Below are positions 1 through 6,492 of a stretch of DNA of 6,581 bases, one piece after another. The position numbers were made by a program, and so were the translations under genes. The stretch lies in assembly GCA_938018155.1 (NCBI GenBank), contig CALIIG010000072.1, forward strand, positions 1-6,581, written 5' to 3'. The DNA comes from an uncultured Prevotella sp. (lineage in GTDB: Bacteria; Bacteroidota; Bacteroidia; Bacteroidales; Bacteroidaceae). The first letter of the stretch is position 1; every line of letters begins with the position of its first letter. Under the pieces are notes generated by a model. The model ran no database searches. It had not been told where the DNA came from and saw only the letters and a program-made list of their open reading frames with translations.

Positions 1-78
1 GGCGGTCGTCGAACGATGGGTGTGACGGTCGCCGTACGCGCTGCTGACGGCCGTCGGACGATGACAGTATTGGAATAA
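1..78 (+). repeat. GC-rich degenerate tandem repeat at left edge
   Basis: Forty-three of the first 60 bases are G or C, far above the rest of the window. Three related units begin at 3, 26 and 48, each opening with CGGTCG or CGGCCG. The first and third share CGG(T/C)CGTCG(A/G)ACGATG (3-18 and 48-63, 14 of 16 bases identical, 45 bp apart); the middle unit is more diverged. Each unit contains a small dyad: TCGT-CGA-ACGA at 6-16, ACGG-TCG-CCGT at 25-35 and the palindrome GACGGCCGTC at 46-55. One plus-strand frame is open from the window edge to a TAA at 76-78 and encodes 25 residues with GRRTM occurring twice, 15 residues apart. It could be the tail of a repetitive protein, but the stretch is GC-rich and open in minus-strand frames too, so coding is not established. 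It probably continues beyond the window. Confidence 0.55.
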
Positions 79-184
79 AGGAATGGCCGTCACGTTGTAA
101 TGTGCCGATAATATCAATATAAACTAATGGCAAAATGGCGTATTTGTAGGCGCACAACAGCCATTATAGGATAACAATGACCGG
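79..184. other. Intergenic stretch without a recognisable gene
   Basis: This AT-richer stretch lies between the GC-rich repeat and the gltD terminator. The only open frames are tiny: a 15-codon ATG frame at 127-174 has no supporting signal. A weak dyad is visible, AATGGC at 134-139 with GCCATT at 160-165, with TTGT and ACAA (144-147, 154-157) able to pair inside it. It lacks a T-tract, so I do not call it a terminator. I see no tRNA, convincing promoter or mobile-element end here. Confidence 0.4.
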
Positions 185-217
185 AAAAGGCGAATCACAC
201 ATAAGTGATTCGCCTTT
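185..217 (-). terminator. Intrinsic terminator of the gltBD transcript
   Basis: A perfect 13-bp inverted repeat, AAAGGCGAATCAC at 186-198 and GTGATTCGCCTTT at 205-217, encloses a 6-nt loop. Read on the minus strand, the hairpin begins 28 nt after the gltD stop codon and ends in a run of four T (188-185) followed by CCGG. This is the expected form and position of a Rho-independent terminator closing the operon. The T-run is short. On the plus strand the stem ends in only three T, so it could also stop transcription arriving from the left, less efficiently. Confidence 0.82.
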
Positions 218-226
218 ATATAAAGG
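213..226. repeat. Perfect 14-bp palindrome overlapping the terminator
   Basis: CCTTTATATAAAGG is its own reverse complement. It shares its CCTTT half (213-217) with the outer arm of the terminator stem, so the AAAGG sequence occurs in both structures and the two pairings are mutually exclusive at that end. It may simply be an AT-rich extension of the terminator. No function is assigned. Confidence 0.45.
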
Positions 227-245
227 GGATTGCTGTTGTAAAAGG

Positions 246-1655
246 CTATGGTTGCAGATAACGGTCAACGGTTGCAGCAACGCCTCGTCCGCTTGCCAAC
301 GCACGTACAACAAGACTTGCACCGCTTGCTGCATCGCCGGCAACGAATACGTTTTCAGGATATTCGGGCAGGTGTTGGGACAGGAATCCCATAGCCAGAA
401 GCACCATATCGGCCTTGATTACCTCTGGATCTTTGGCTGGTTTCATCAGCGGACGCCCGCCCTCAGGGTTCGGCACCCATTCTATTTCCTGCACTTTAAC
501 GCCGGTCAACAGGCCGTTTTTGCCCAAAAATTCCAGCGTATTGATGTTCCAACGGCGTGTGCAGCCTTCCTCGTGTGCAAAGCTGGTCTTCAGCGTTCGC
601 GGCCAGTTGGGCCACGGATTCTGCGGGTCATCAGGCCCGTCGACAGGACGGGGCATAATCTCTATTTGCGTAACGTTTTTGCATCCCTGACGGTGCGAGG
701 TGCCGATACAATCGGCTCCTGTATCGCCGCCGCCAATAACCAGCACGTCCTTACCTCGTGCATTCACTAATTTTTCCTTGTCAAATTCGGCTCCTGCCAG
801 TACACGGTTCTGCTGTGACAGCATTTCGAGGGCAAAGTAAACGCCCTTAAGGTCGCGCCCTGGTATTGGCAAGTCGCGCGCTTGTGGCGTGCCTGTGCAT
901 ATAACAACGGCATCATACTGTTGCGACAGTTCTTCAATGGTTACCCTTTTGGTCTCTGCAAGAGTGTCGTCGTTTTGTATATCGCAGACCGTTTTCATAC
1001 GGTCAGCCAGCATGGTATGGTAAATAAAGTTGATGCCTTCGGCCTCCAGGATGCGCATTTTGCGGTCTATAATATCCTTGTTCAGCTTGAAATTGGGTAT
1101 TCCGAAGCGCAATAAGCCACCTGCTTTCTCACGTGCTTCGTATACCGTAACCTCATAACCTCGCTGATTTAGTTGCGTAGCGGTGCTTAGTCCGGCAGGT
1201 CCTGCACCTACTACGGCAACCTTTTTCCCGTTGCGTTTTGGAATACGTGGCTTCACAAAATCCTCCTGATAGGCATGCTCGGCGATGGCAGCCTCGTTCT
1301 CCCGTATCGTTGTGGGTTCATGATTCATGAGGTTTAGCACGCAGCCTTTTTCGCAAAGAGCCGGACAAATGCGTCCCGTGAACTCAGGAAAATCGTTGGT
1401 TTGCGACAGCAGTGCGTAAGCCTCCCCCCACTCTCCGCGGTAAAGGGCATCGTTCCACTCGGGTATTTTGTTGTGCAAAGGGCAGGCCCAGTGGCAGAAT
1501 GGCACCCCACAGTCCATACAACGACTGGCTTGCAGCCGTCGGTCGTTGCTGTTAAGGGTCTGCTCTACTTCCCCAAAGTCGTGTATTCTATCGTGTATAG
1601 GCCGGTAGCCTGCTTCCTTTCTCTCGACCTCTAAAAAGCCTTTTGGATTACCCAT
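246..1655 (-). CDS. gltD: Glutamate synthase (NADPH) small subunit
   Basis: This 469-residue protein is the electron-input subunit of cytoplasmic NADPH-GOGAT. It oxidises NADPH on FAD and passes electrons through iron-sulfur clusters to the FMN of GltB. The N-terminus carries cysteines 46, 49, 54 and 58 (C-x2-C-x4-C-x3-C) and a second group at 97, 101 and 105, as in the family's two [4Fe-4S] clusters. The FAD dinucleotide fold follows at about 145-180 (VVGAGPAGL), then the NADPH fold at about 303-335 (VIGGGDTGADC), and the C-terminal FAD motif VAGDAASGASLV at 438-449. The length is close to the usual 470-490. The ATG at 1655 gives the typical MGNPKGFL start; its AT-rich leader has no Shine-Dalgarno. 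It lies 169 bp after gltB on the same strand, and no TAnnTTTG promoter is visible in the gap, so co-transcription is likely. Two local length differences are noted in the findings. NADPH rather than NADH use is inferred from the family. Confidence 0.97.
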   Translation of the reverse strand: MGNPKGFLEVERKEAGYRPIHDRIHDFGEVEQTLNSNDRRLQASRCMDCGVPFCHWACPLHNKIPEWNDALYRGEWGEAYALLSQTNDFPEFTGRICPALCEKGCVLNLMNHEPTTIRENEAAIAEHAYQEDFVKPRIPKRNGKKVAVVGAGPAGLSTATQLNQRGYEVTVYEAREKAGGLLRFGIPNFKLNKDIIDRKMRILEAEGINFIYHTMLADRMKTVCDIQNDDTLAETKRVTIEELSQQYDAVVICTGTPQARDLPIPGRDLKGVYFALEMLSQQNRVLAGAEFDKEKLVNARGKDVLVIGGGDTGADCIGTSHRQGCKNVTQIEIMPRPVDGPDDPQNPWPNWPRTLKTSFAHEEGCTRRWNINTLEFLGKNGLLTGVKVQEIEWVPNPEGGRPLMKPAKDPEVIKADMVLLAMGFLSQHLPEYPENVFVAGDAASGASLVVRALASGRGVAATVDRYLQP

Positions 1656-1824
1656 ATATTATAATGATAAAATAAAAATTCAATAATGTTTGTTCTCGCA
1701 TGGGGTAAAGAAAACATCAGTTGGTTGGAAATGTCTGCCATAACCTGAATATTGCCAGCTTCCAATCGCTTTTATCTCCTTCTTCTAAGCCTTTTATCTT
1801 TTTACTTTTTTACCCTTTTACCTT
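1656..1824 (-). other. gltB-gltD spacer, 169 bp
   Basis: The spacer holds a purine-rich repeat next to the gltB stop, a middle stretch of mixed composition, and a very AT-rich segment (about 1656-1685) that serves as the gltD ribosome-loading region. It contains no TTTG on the minus strand, hence no match to the Bacteroidetes -7 box, and no strong hairpin with a T-run. I therefore infer read-through from gltB into gltD. A 36-codon frame inside it is discussed among the rejected items. Confidence 0.5.
1790..1824 (-). repeat. Degenerate GTAAAA purine repeat after the gltB stop
   Basis: Read on the minus strand, the bases right after the gltB TGA form about four degenerate copies of an 8-9-bp unit: AAGGTAAA, AGGGTAAAA, AAGTAAAA, AGATAAAA, ending in GG. 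A less regular purine run (AGAAGAAGGAGATAAAAG) follows to about 1770. Almost every base on this strand is a purine except the single T in each unit. It could be a simple slippage-born repeat; its position directly abutting the stop codon is the notable feature. Confidence 0.55.
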
Positions 1825-4800
1825 TCAATACTCCCTTTGCATGTCGGCAATTTTCTGCTGAAGTTTCTTTACTTGCTCCTCCTGAAGCACGCGCTTATAC
1901 TCGATAGGCACCACCTGTATAAACTCATCGATGTAGCGATTCCAGTTATCAAGCATCGTCCTTGCGAGCTTTGAACCGGTGTATAAGTAGTGTTGACGTA
2001 TCAGTTCATGCAGTTCTTTGCGATAGGTTGTTTCCTCAACGAGGTTGATTTCAACCATGCCCATGTTGCAATAATAGTCAAAATCGTGATTCTTATCCCA
2101 GACATAGGCCACACCTCCGCTCATACCGGCAGCAAAATTCCGGCCTGTCTGTCCGAGCACCACGACGCGCCCGCCCGTCATGTATTCGCAGCAGTGGTCG
2201 CCTGTACCCTCAACAACCGCAATGGCACCGCTGTTACGCACGGCAAATCGTTCGCCAACCTTGCCGTTGATATACAGTTCTCCTGACGTCGCGCCGTATA
2301 AACCGGTGTTGCCTGCAATTGTGTTGTCTTCGGCATTAAAGTTGCTCCGCTTGGGTGGAAGGATGGAAATATGGCCTCCCGACAGCCCTTTTGCAAAGTA
2401 ATCGTTGGCTTCGCCCTCTAATTTAAAGTTGATACCTTTCACCAAAAAAGCTCCAAAGCTCTGGCCTGCCGAGCCTTTAAACTTAACGTTAATGGTGGGC
2501 TGGCCTGTATTTTCAAGTGTAGCGGGGTTGCTCTCAGTGGCTTTGTCTTCTGGGTTACCGTCAGCAATTTTCTGCAGTTCCTGCGAACGGAGCCACTCAA
2601 TATGACCTGACAGCATGGCACCGACGGCACGATTGGTATTACGAATGGGGTAATCGAGGTCTGTTTCGCCGCCTGTTCTTATGGCATTTTCGGCGGCATT
2701 GATTATCTGTTCGTCCAGAATGTCGTACAAATCGTGATCTTGTGTGCGGGTGCAATAAGTTGAAACATCACCTGTTTCGCGTGTGGTCAGGCGGCCAAAA
2801 TCCAGACTTCCCCACTTGTTTCTGACGGCATCCGATGCCGGTTTCCAGCAGGAGGCAGTATCACGACGGGTTAAAAGATCGGTATGGCCAACAATATCGT
2901 TCAGGGATTTAAAGCCCATCTCGGCCAGATACTCGCGTATATGCCGGGCGAGGAAAGTGAAATAATTAACCACATATTCGTATTTTCCACGGAAAAAGCC
3001 CCGTAATTTCGTATCTTGTGTGGCCACACCCATTGGACAAGTATTCTGTGAACACTTGCGCATCATGACGCAACCGAGTGTAATGAGCGGTGCTGTGCCG
3101 AAACCAAATTCCTCCGCACCAAGCAGTGCCATGATGATAACGTCGCGCGCCGACTTCATTTGGCCGTCTACTTGCAATCGTGAAAGCGACCGAAGACCGT
3201 TTTTAACCAGCGTCTGTTGCGTTTCTGCGACGCCAATTTCTGGCGAAATGCCGGCGAAACGCATACTGGAAGCCGGCGAGGCACCTGTGCCACCCTCGGC
3301 ACCTGATATCACAACGAGGTCGGCTTTAGCCTTTACAACACCTGCCGCAATGGTGCCAATGCCGCTCTCTGCAACCAGTTTCACACTGATAGCAGCACGC
3401 GGATTGACATTCTTCAGGTCGAAAATAAGCTGCTTTAAGTCTTCTATCGAATAAATATCATGATGGGGTGGTGGCGAAATAAGACTTATTCCGGGGATGG
3501 AATGCCGCGTTTTCGCGATAACTTCATTCACTTTAAAGCCTGGCAACTGGCCGCCTTCGCCCGGCTTTGCGCCCTGTGCAACCTTTATCTGTATTTCGTC
3601 AGCGTTCACCAAATACTCCGTCGTCACACCGAAACGACCCGATGCAACCTGCTTCGTTTTGCTGGAAAGAGAGATGCCTTCAGCCGTAGCGTGGAAGCGT
3701 TCAGCGTCTTCTCCGCCTTCGCCGGTGTTGCTACGTGCTCCCAATTTGTTCATAGCCATGGCCAGAGCCTCATGTGCTTCCTTCGAGAGTGCGCCGAAAG
3801 ACATGGCTCCTACCACAAAATGCTTCACAATTTCAGCCTCCGGTTCTACCTCGTCAATGTCGATAGGGTTGCGCTTAAAGTCAAGAAAGTCGCGCAAAAA
3901 CAGGGGTTCAGGCTTATCGTCTACAAGCTTTTCAAAGTGCTTAAACGTTTCATAGTCGCCCGTTCGGGTGGCTAATTGCAGGGCGGCTATGGTGTCAGGG
4001 TTCCACGCGTGTTTAATACCGTCGGCGCGCCAATGGAATTGTCCCAGGTTGGGAAGGGGCTTATCCTCACCATTTTCAATTATGTTGTAAGCCTTTTTAT
4101 GCAATTGAACGGCATCGTGGGCGATGGTATCGAGTCCGATTCCGCCTACGGTTGATGTATCAGTACCGAAGTAAGCCTTCAGCAAACTTTCAGAAAGGCC
4201 AATCGATTCAAAGATTTGGGCACCGCGATAAGAGCGTATGGTCGAGATTCCCATTTTGGCCATGATCTTCAACAAGCCTTTTTTCACCGCAGCAATATAG
4301 TTGGCTTCGGCCGTGGGATAGTTCTCTTGTATCTTGCCTTTTTGCACAAGGTCGTCGAGAATAGCGAATGTCATATACGGACAAAGGGCAGAAGCACCGT
4401 ACCCCAACAGCAGTGCGGCGTGCATAACCTCGCGTATTTCGCCACTCTCTACGATGAGAGCCGTTTGCACACGCTTGCCAACGTTGATCAGATAATGGTG
4501 TACTGCACTCACGGCAAGCAGTGAAGGTATGGCAACATGTTGGCTATCGATGTCGCGATCGCTTAATATAATATAGTTGTAACCATCGTCAACGCTGCGT
4601 TCTGCTGCTTTACAAAGTTGGTCGATAGCTTCGCGAAGGGCCTCTCCTGCAAGGCTTGTCTTCTGCTCTCCACTGGCTGAAGGTGTGCCGGTATAAGGCT
4701 CAAAGGTCATACTTAACTTGCATGTGTGGAAGCCTTTATATCGTATATTCTGAAGAATATCAAGCTGACCGTTCGTTAAAACAGGATGGGGAAGCCGCAC

Positions 4801-6438
4801 CATTTTGCAGTTGGTTTCGTCAGGATTAAGAATACCCGTACCCACACGACCTATGTATTCGGTGAGGCTCATGACCAATTGTTCGCGTATTGAGTCGATA
4901 GCGGGATTGGTAACCTGCGCAAATTGCTGGCGGAAATAATTGAAAAATATCTGCGGTTCGCCTGACAACACGGCCAAAGGCGTGTCATTTCCCATCGAGG
5001 CAGTAGGCTCTTGCCCGCGTGTTGCCATAGGAATGAGCGTATCGTTTATATCTTCTTTGCCAAAGCCAAACTCTGTTTCCTTGGCATTTAAGTGCTCAAC
5101 GGCGTTGCTTACCTTGCGTCCGGTATGAATGTTTTCGAGCTGAATGCGGTTCGTGTTCAGCCATTCGCGGTAAGGATGTGCATGTGCGAGCCTCTCTTTT
5201 ATTTCGCCATCGTGATATATTTTGCCTTCTTTTGTATCAACAAGCAGTATTTTACCGGGTTGCAACCGCCCTTTTTCGACTACCTCTGCCGGGTCAAAAT
5301 CCATCACGCCTACCTCGGAAGCCACCACCATTGTGCCGCTTTTCGTGATGGTATAACGCGCCGGACGCAGGCCGTTGCGGTCGAGCATTCCTCCCGCGTA
5401 GCGTCCATCGGCAAAGAGTAAAGCCGCCGGACCGTCCCACGGTTCCATTAAAATGGAATGGTATTCATAAAAAGACTTGAGGTCTTCAGACAATGGATTC
5501 TTGTCGTTAAAGCTTTCAGGGACCATAATTGACAACGCCAGGGGCAGCGACATACCGTTCATTACAAAGAACTCAAAGACGTTATCGAGGCTCGCCGAGT
5601 CGCTCATGCCGGGCTGAATAATAGGGCTTATATCGTGAATGTCGCCCAAAACCTGTGACGATAACACCGCTTCGCGCGCCTTCATCCAGCTGCGATTGCC
5701 GCGAATGGTGTTTATTTCGCCGTTGTGTGCCAGCAGGCGGAAAGGCTGTGCCAGGGCCCATGTGGGGAAGGTATTGGTTGAAAACCTGCTGTGAACCAAT
5801 GCCATGCCGCTTGTAAAATAGCTGTTTGTAAGGTCGGGATAATAATGGCGGAGCTGCAAACTCGACAACATTCCCTTATAAACAATATTGCGTGACGACA
5901 AACTGCAAATGTAAAATTGTTGGTTTGAAATGCGCTTTTCAATCTTTTTACGTATAATATACAGTGTGCGTTCGAGGTCATCGGTCTGGCGGTCGGCTGT
6001 ACTGGTGACAAAAACCTGACGAATATCAGGCTCGGTTTCGGCAGCAGCCTCTCCCAAACACTCTGAACAGGTGGGCACTGTACGCAAGTGCATCAGTTGC
6101 AATCCCTCGTGTTCTATCTCCTCAATCATCACGGAGAGAATTTGTTGCTGTTTTTCTTCGTCTTTCGGAAGGAAAACAAGGCCCGTTCCGTATTTCCCTT
6201 TCTCGGGAACAGGAATGCCTTGAAGCAGTATGAATTCGTGAGGAATCTGGAGCATGATGCCCGCTCCGTCGCCCGTTTTGCCGTCGGCACCTTCAGCACC
6301 TCTGTGGCGCAGGTGCTCCAATACCTTAAGGGCATCGTCAACAAGCTGGTGGTTTTTTTCGCCGTTTATGTTTACTACCATGCCCACGCCGCAGGCATCG
6401 TGTTCATAAATGTTGTTGTATAATCCTGTATTACCCAT
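1825..6438 (-). CDS. gltB: Glutamate synthase (NADPH) large subunit
   Basis: This 1537-residue enzyme makes two glutamates from glutamine and 2-oxoglutarate in the cytoplasm. From the ATG at 6438, a 15-residue leader precedes Cys16 (DACGVG), the expected nucleophile exposed when the propeptide is removed. The class II amidotransferase domain runs to about 430, with HRG near 46, RFSTNTFPTW at 218-227 and NGEINT at 239-244. A central domain (about 490-760) follows, then the FMN and 2-oxoglutarate barrel (about 810-1180), with SFGALS at 880, SNTGEGGED at 903, KLVAE at 1020 and SGAEGGTGASP at 1045. Cysteines 1123, 1129 and 1134 (C-x5-C-x4-C) ligate the [3Fe-4S] cluster. The GXGXG beta-helix domain occupies about 1315-1465. 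The frame also opens at a TTG (6468), ten codons earlier. I prefer the ATG because the TTG lies at the predicted transcription start. A polar insert at about 1283-1315 precedes the last domain. Length fits the family (about 1480-1550). Confidence 0.97.
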   Translation of the reverse strand: MGNTGLYNNIYEHDACGVGMVVNINGEKNHQLVDDALKVLEHLRHRGAEGADGKTGDGAGIMLQIPHEFILLQGIPVPEKGKYGTGLVFLPKDEEKQQQILSVMIEEIEHEGLQLMHLRTVPTCSECLGEAAAETEPDIRQVFVTSTADRQTDDLERTLYIIRKKIEKRISNQQFYICSLSSRNIVYKGMLSSLQLRHYYPDLTNSYFTSGMALVHSRFSTNTFPTWALAQPFRLLAHNGEINTIRGNRSWMKAREAVLSSQVLGDIHDISPIIQPGMSDSASLDNVFEFFVMNGMSLPLALSIMVPESFNDKNPLSEDLKSFYEYHSILMEPWDGPAALLFADGRYAGGMLDRNGLRPARYTITKSGTMVVASEVGVMDFDPAEVVEKGRLQPGKILLVDTKEGKIYHDGEIKERLAHAHPYREWLNTNRIQLENIHTGRKVSNAVEHLNAKETEFGFGKEDINDTLIPMATRGQEPTASMGNDTPLAVLSGEPQIFFNYFRQQFAQVTNPAIDSIREQLVMSLTEYIGRVGTGILNPDETNCKMVRLPHPVLTNGQLDILQNIRYKGFHTCKLSMTFEPYTGTPSASGEQKTSLAGEALREAIDQLCKAAERSVDDGYNYIILSDRDIDSQHVAIPSLLAVSAVHHYLINVGKRVQTALIVESGEIREVMHAALLLGYGASALCPYMTFAILDDLVQKGKIQENYPTAEANYIAAVKKGLLKIMAKMGISTIRSYRGAQIFESIGLSESLLKAYFGTDTSTVGGIGLDTIAHDAVQLHKKAYNIIENGEDKPLPNLGQFHWRADGIKHAWNPDTIAALQLATRTGDYETFKHFEKLVDDKPEPLFLRDFLDFKRNPIDIDEVEPEAEIVKHFVVGAMSFGALSKEAHEALAMAMNKLGARSNTGEGGEDAERFHATAEGISLSSKTKQVASGRFGVTTEYLVNADEIQIKVAQGAKPGEGGQLPGFKVNEVIAKTRHSIPGISLISPPPHHDIYSIEDLKQLIFDLKNVNPRAAISVKLVAESGIGTIAAGVVKAKADLVVISGAEGGTGASPASSMRFAGISPEIGVAETQQTLVKNGLRSLSRLQVDGQMKSARDVIIMALLGAEEFGFGTAPLITLGCVMMRKCSQNTCPMGVATQDTKLRGFFRGKYEYVVNYFTFLARHIREYLAEMGFKSLNDIVGHTDLLTRRDTASCWKPASDAVRNKWGSLDFGRLTTRETGDVSTYCTRTQDHDLYDILDEQIINAAENAIRTGGETDLDYPIRNTNRAVGAMLSGHIEWLRSQELQKIADGNPEDKATESNPATLENTGQPTINVKFKGSAGQSFGAFLVKGINFKLEGEANDYFAKGLSGGHISILPPKRSNFNAEDNTIAGNTGLYGATSGELYINGKVGERFAVRNSGAIAVVEGTGDHCCEYMTGGRVVVLGQTGRNFAAGMSGGVAYVWDKNHDFDYYCNMGMVEINLVEETTYRKELHELIRQHYLYTGSKLARTMLDNWNRYIDEFIQVVPIEYKRVLQEEQVKKLQQKIADMQREY

Positions 6439-6480
6439 TTGCAAGCTGTGTTGTTGTTTCCCTGTCAATATGCTTGCAAA
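6438..6480 (-). promoter_or_regulatory. Inverted repeat in gltB leader abutting the ATG
   Basis: TTTGCAAGC (minus strand, 6480 to 6472) and GCTTGCAAA (6446 to 6438) are a perfect 9-bp inverted repeat separated by 25 nt. The last A of the second arm is the first base of the gltB ATG. In RNA it would form a hairpin touching the start codon; in DNA it would be a dyad overlapping the downstream -7 box. Either a translational control structure or an operator is possible. The repeat is seen directly; the role is inference. Confidence 0.45.
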
Positions 6481-6492
6481 ATTACAAAATTA
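6477..6492 (-). promoter_or_regulatory. gltB promoter, tandem -7 boxes
   Basis: On the minus strand TAATTTTG occurs twice head to tail (6492-6485 and 6484-6477). Both copies fit the TAnnTTTG -7 consensus of Bacteroidetes primary sigma factor promoters. A start site a few bases downstream would give a leader of roughly 30-40 nt before the ATG at 6438. No clear TTTG -33 box stands about 20 bp upstream of either copy, so the promoter may be weak or activator-dependent. A small palindrome GTTATATAATAAC (6503-6515) lies just upstream, where an activator could bind, but no regulator can be named. Confidence 0.5.

Noticed and set aside
1..67. CRISPR array
   Set aside because: Units are only 22-23 bp, degenerate and contiguous, with no unique spacers of regular length between identical repeats.
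134..165. Nested weak hairpin AATGGC...GCCATT as a possible second terminator
   Set aside because: It has short interrupted stems, a large loop and no T-run on either strand.
127..174. Plus-strand 15-codon frame before the terminator
   Set aside because: It is too short, with no leader signal or recognisable content.
177..770. Plus-strand open frame of 197 codons opposite gltD
   Set aside because: It lies almost wholly antisense to well-conserved gltD codons, begins in the terminator hairpin, and its translation shows no recognisable domain. It is a shadow of gltD.
1631..1741. Minus-strand 36-codon frame in the gltB-gltD spacer (starts MADISNQLMF, stops inside gltD)
   Set aside because: It overlaps the gltD start out of frame, which would suit translational coupling. 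However, it has no ribosome-loading signal beyond AGG placed too close to the ATG, and its sequence resembles no known peptide. An open frame this short in AT-rich DNA is expected by chance; conservation in relatives would be needed.
1656..1824. Separate promoter for gltD
   Set aside because: No TAnnTTTG or even TTTG occurs on the minus strand in the spacer, so nothing supports a primary-sigma promoter here.
3460..3975. Plus-strand open frames of 171 and 152 codons opposite the gltB FMN domain
   Set aside because: Two overlapping frames open in the same stretch, both antisense to the most conserved part of gltB, with no family features. They are compositional shadows.
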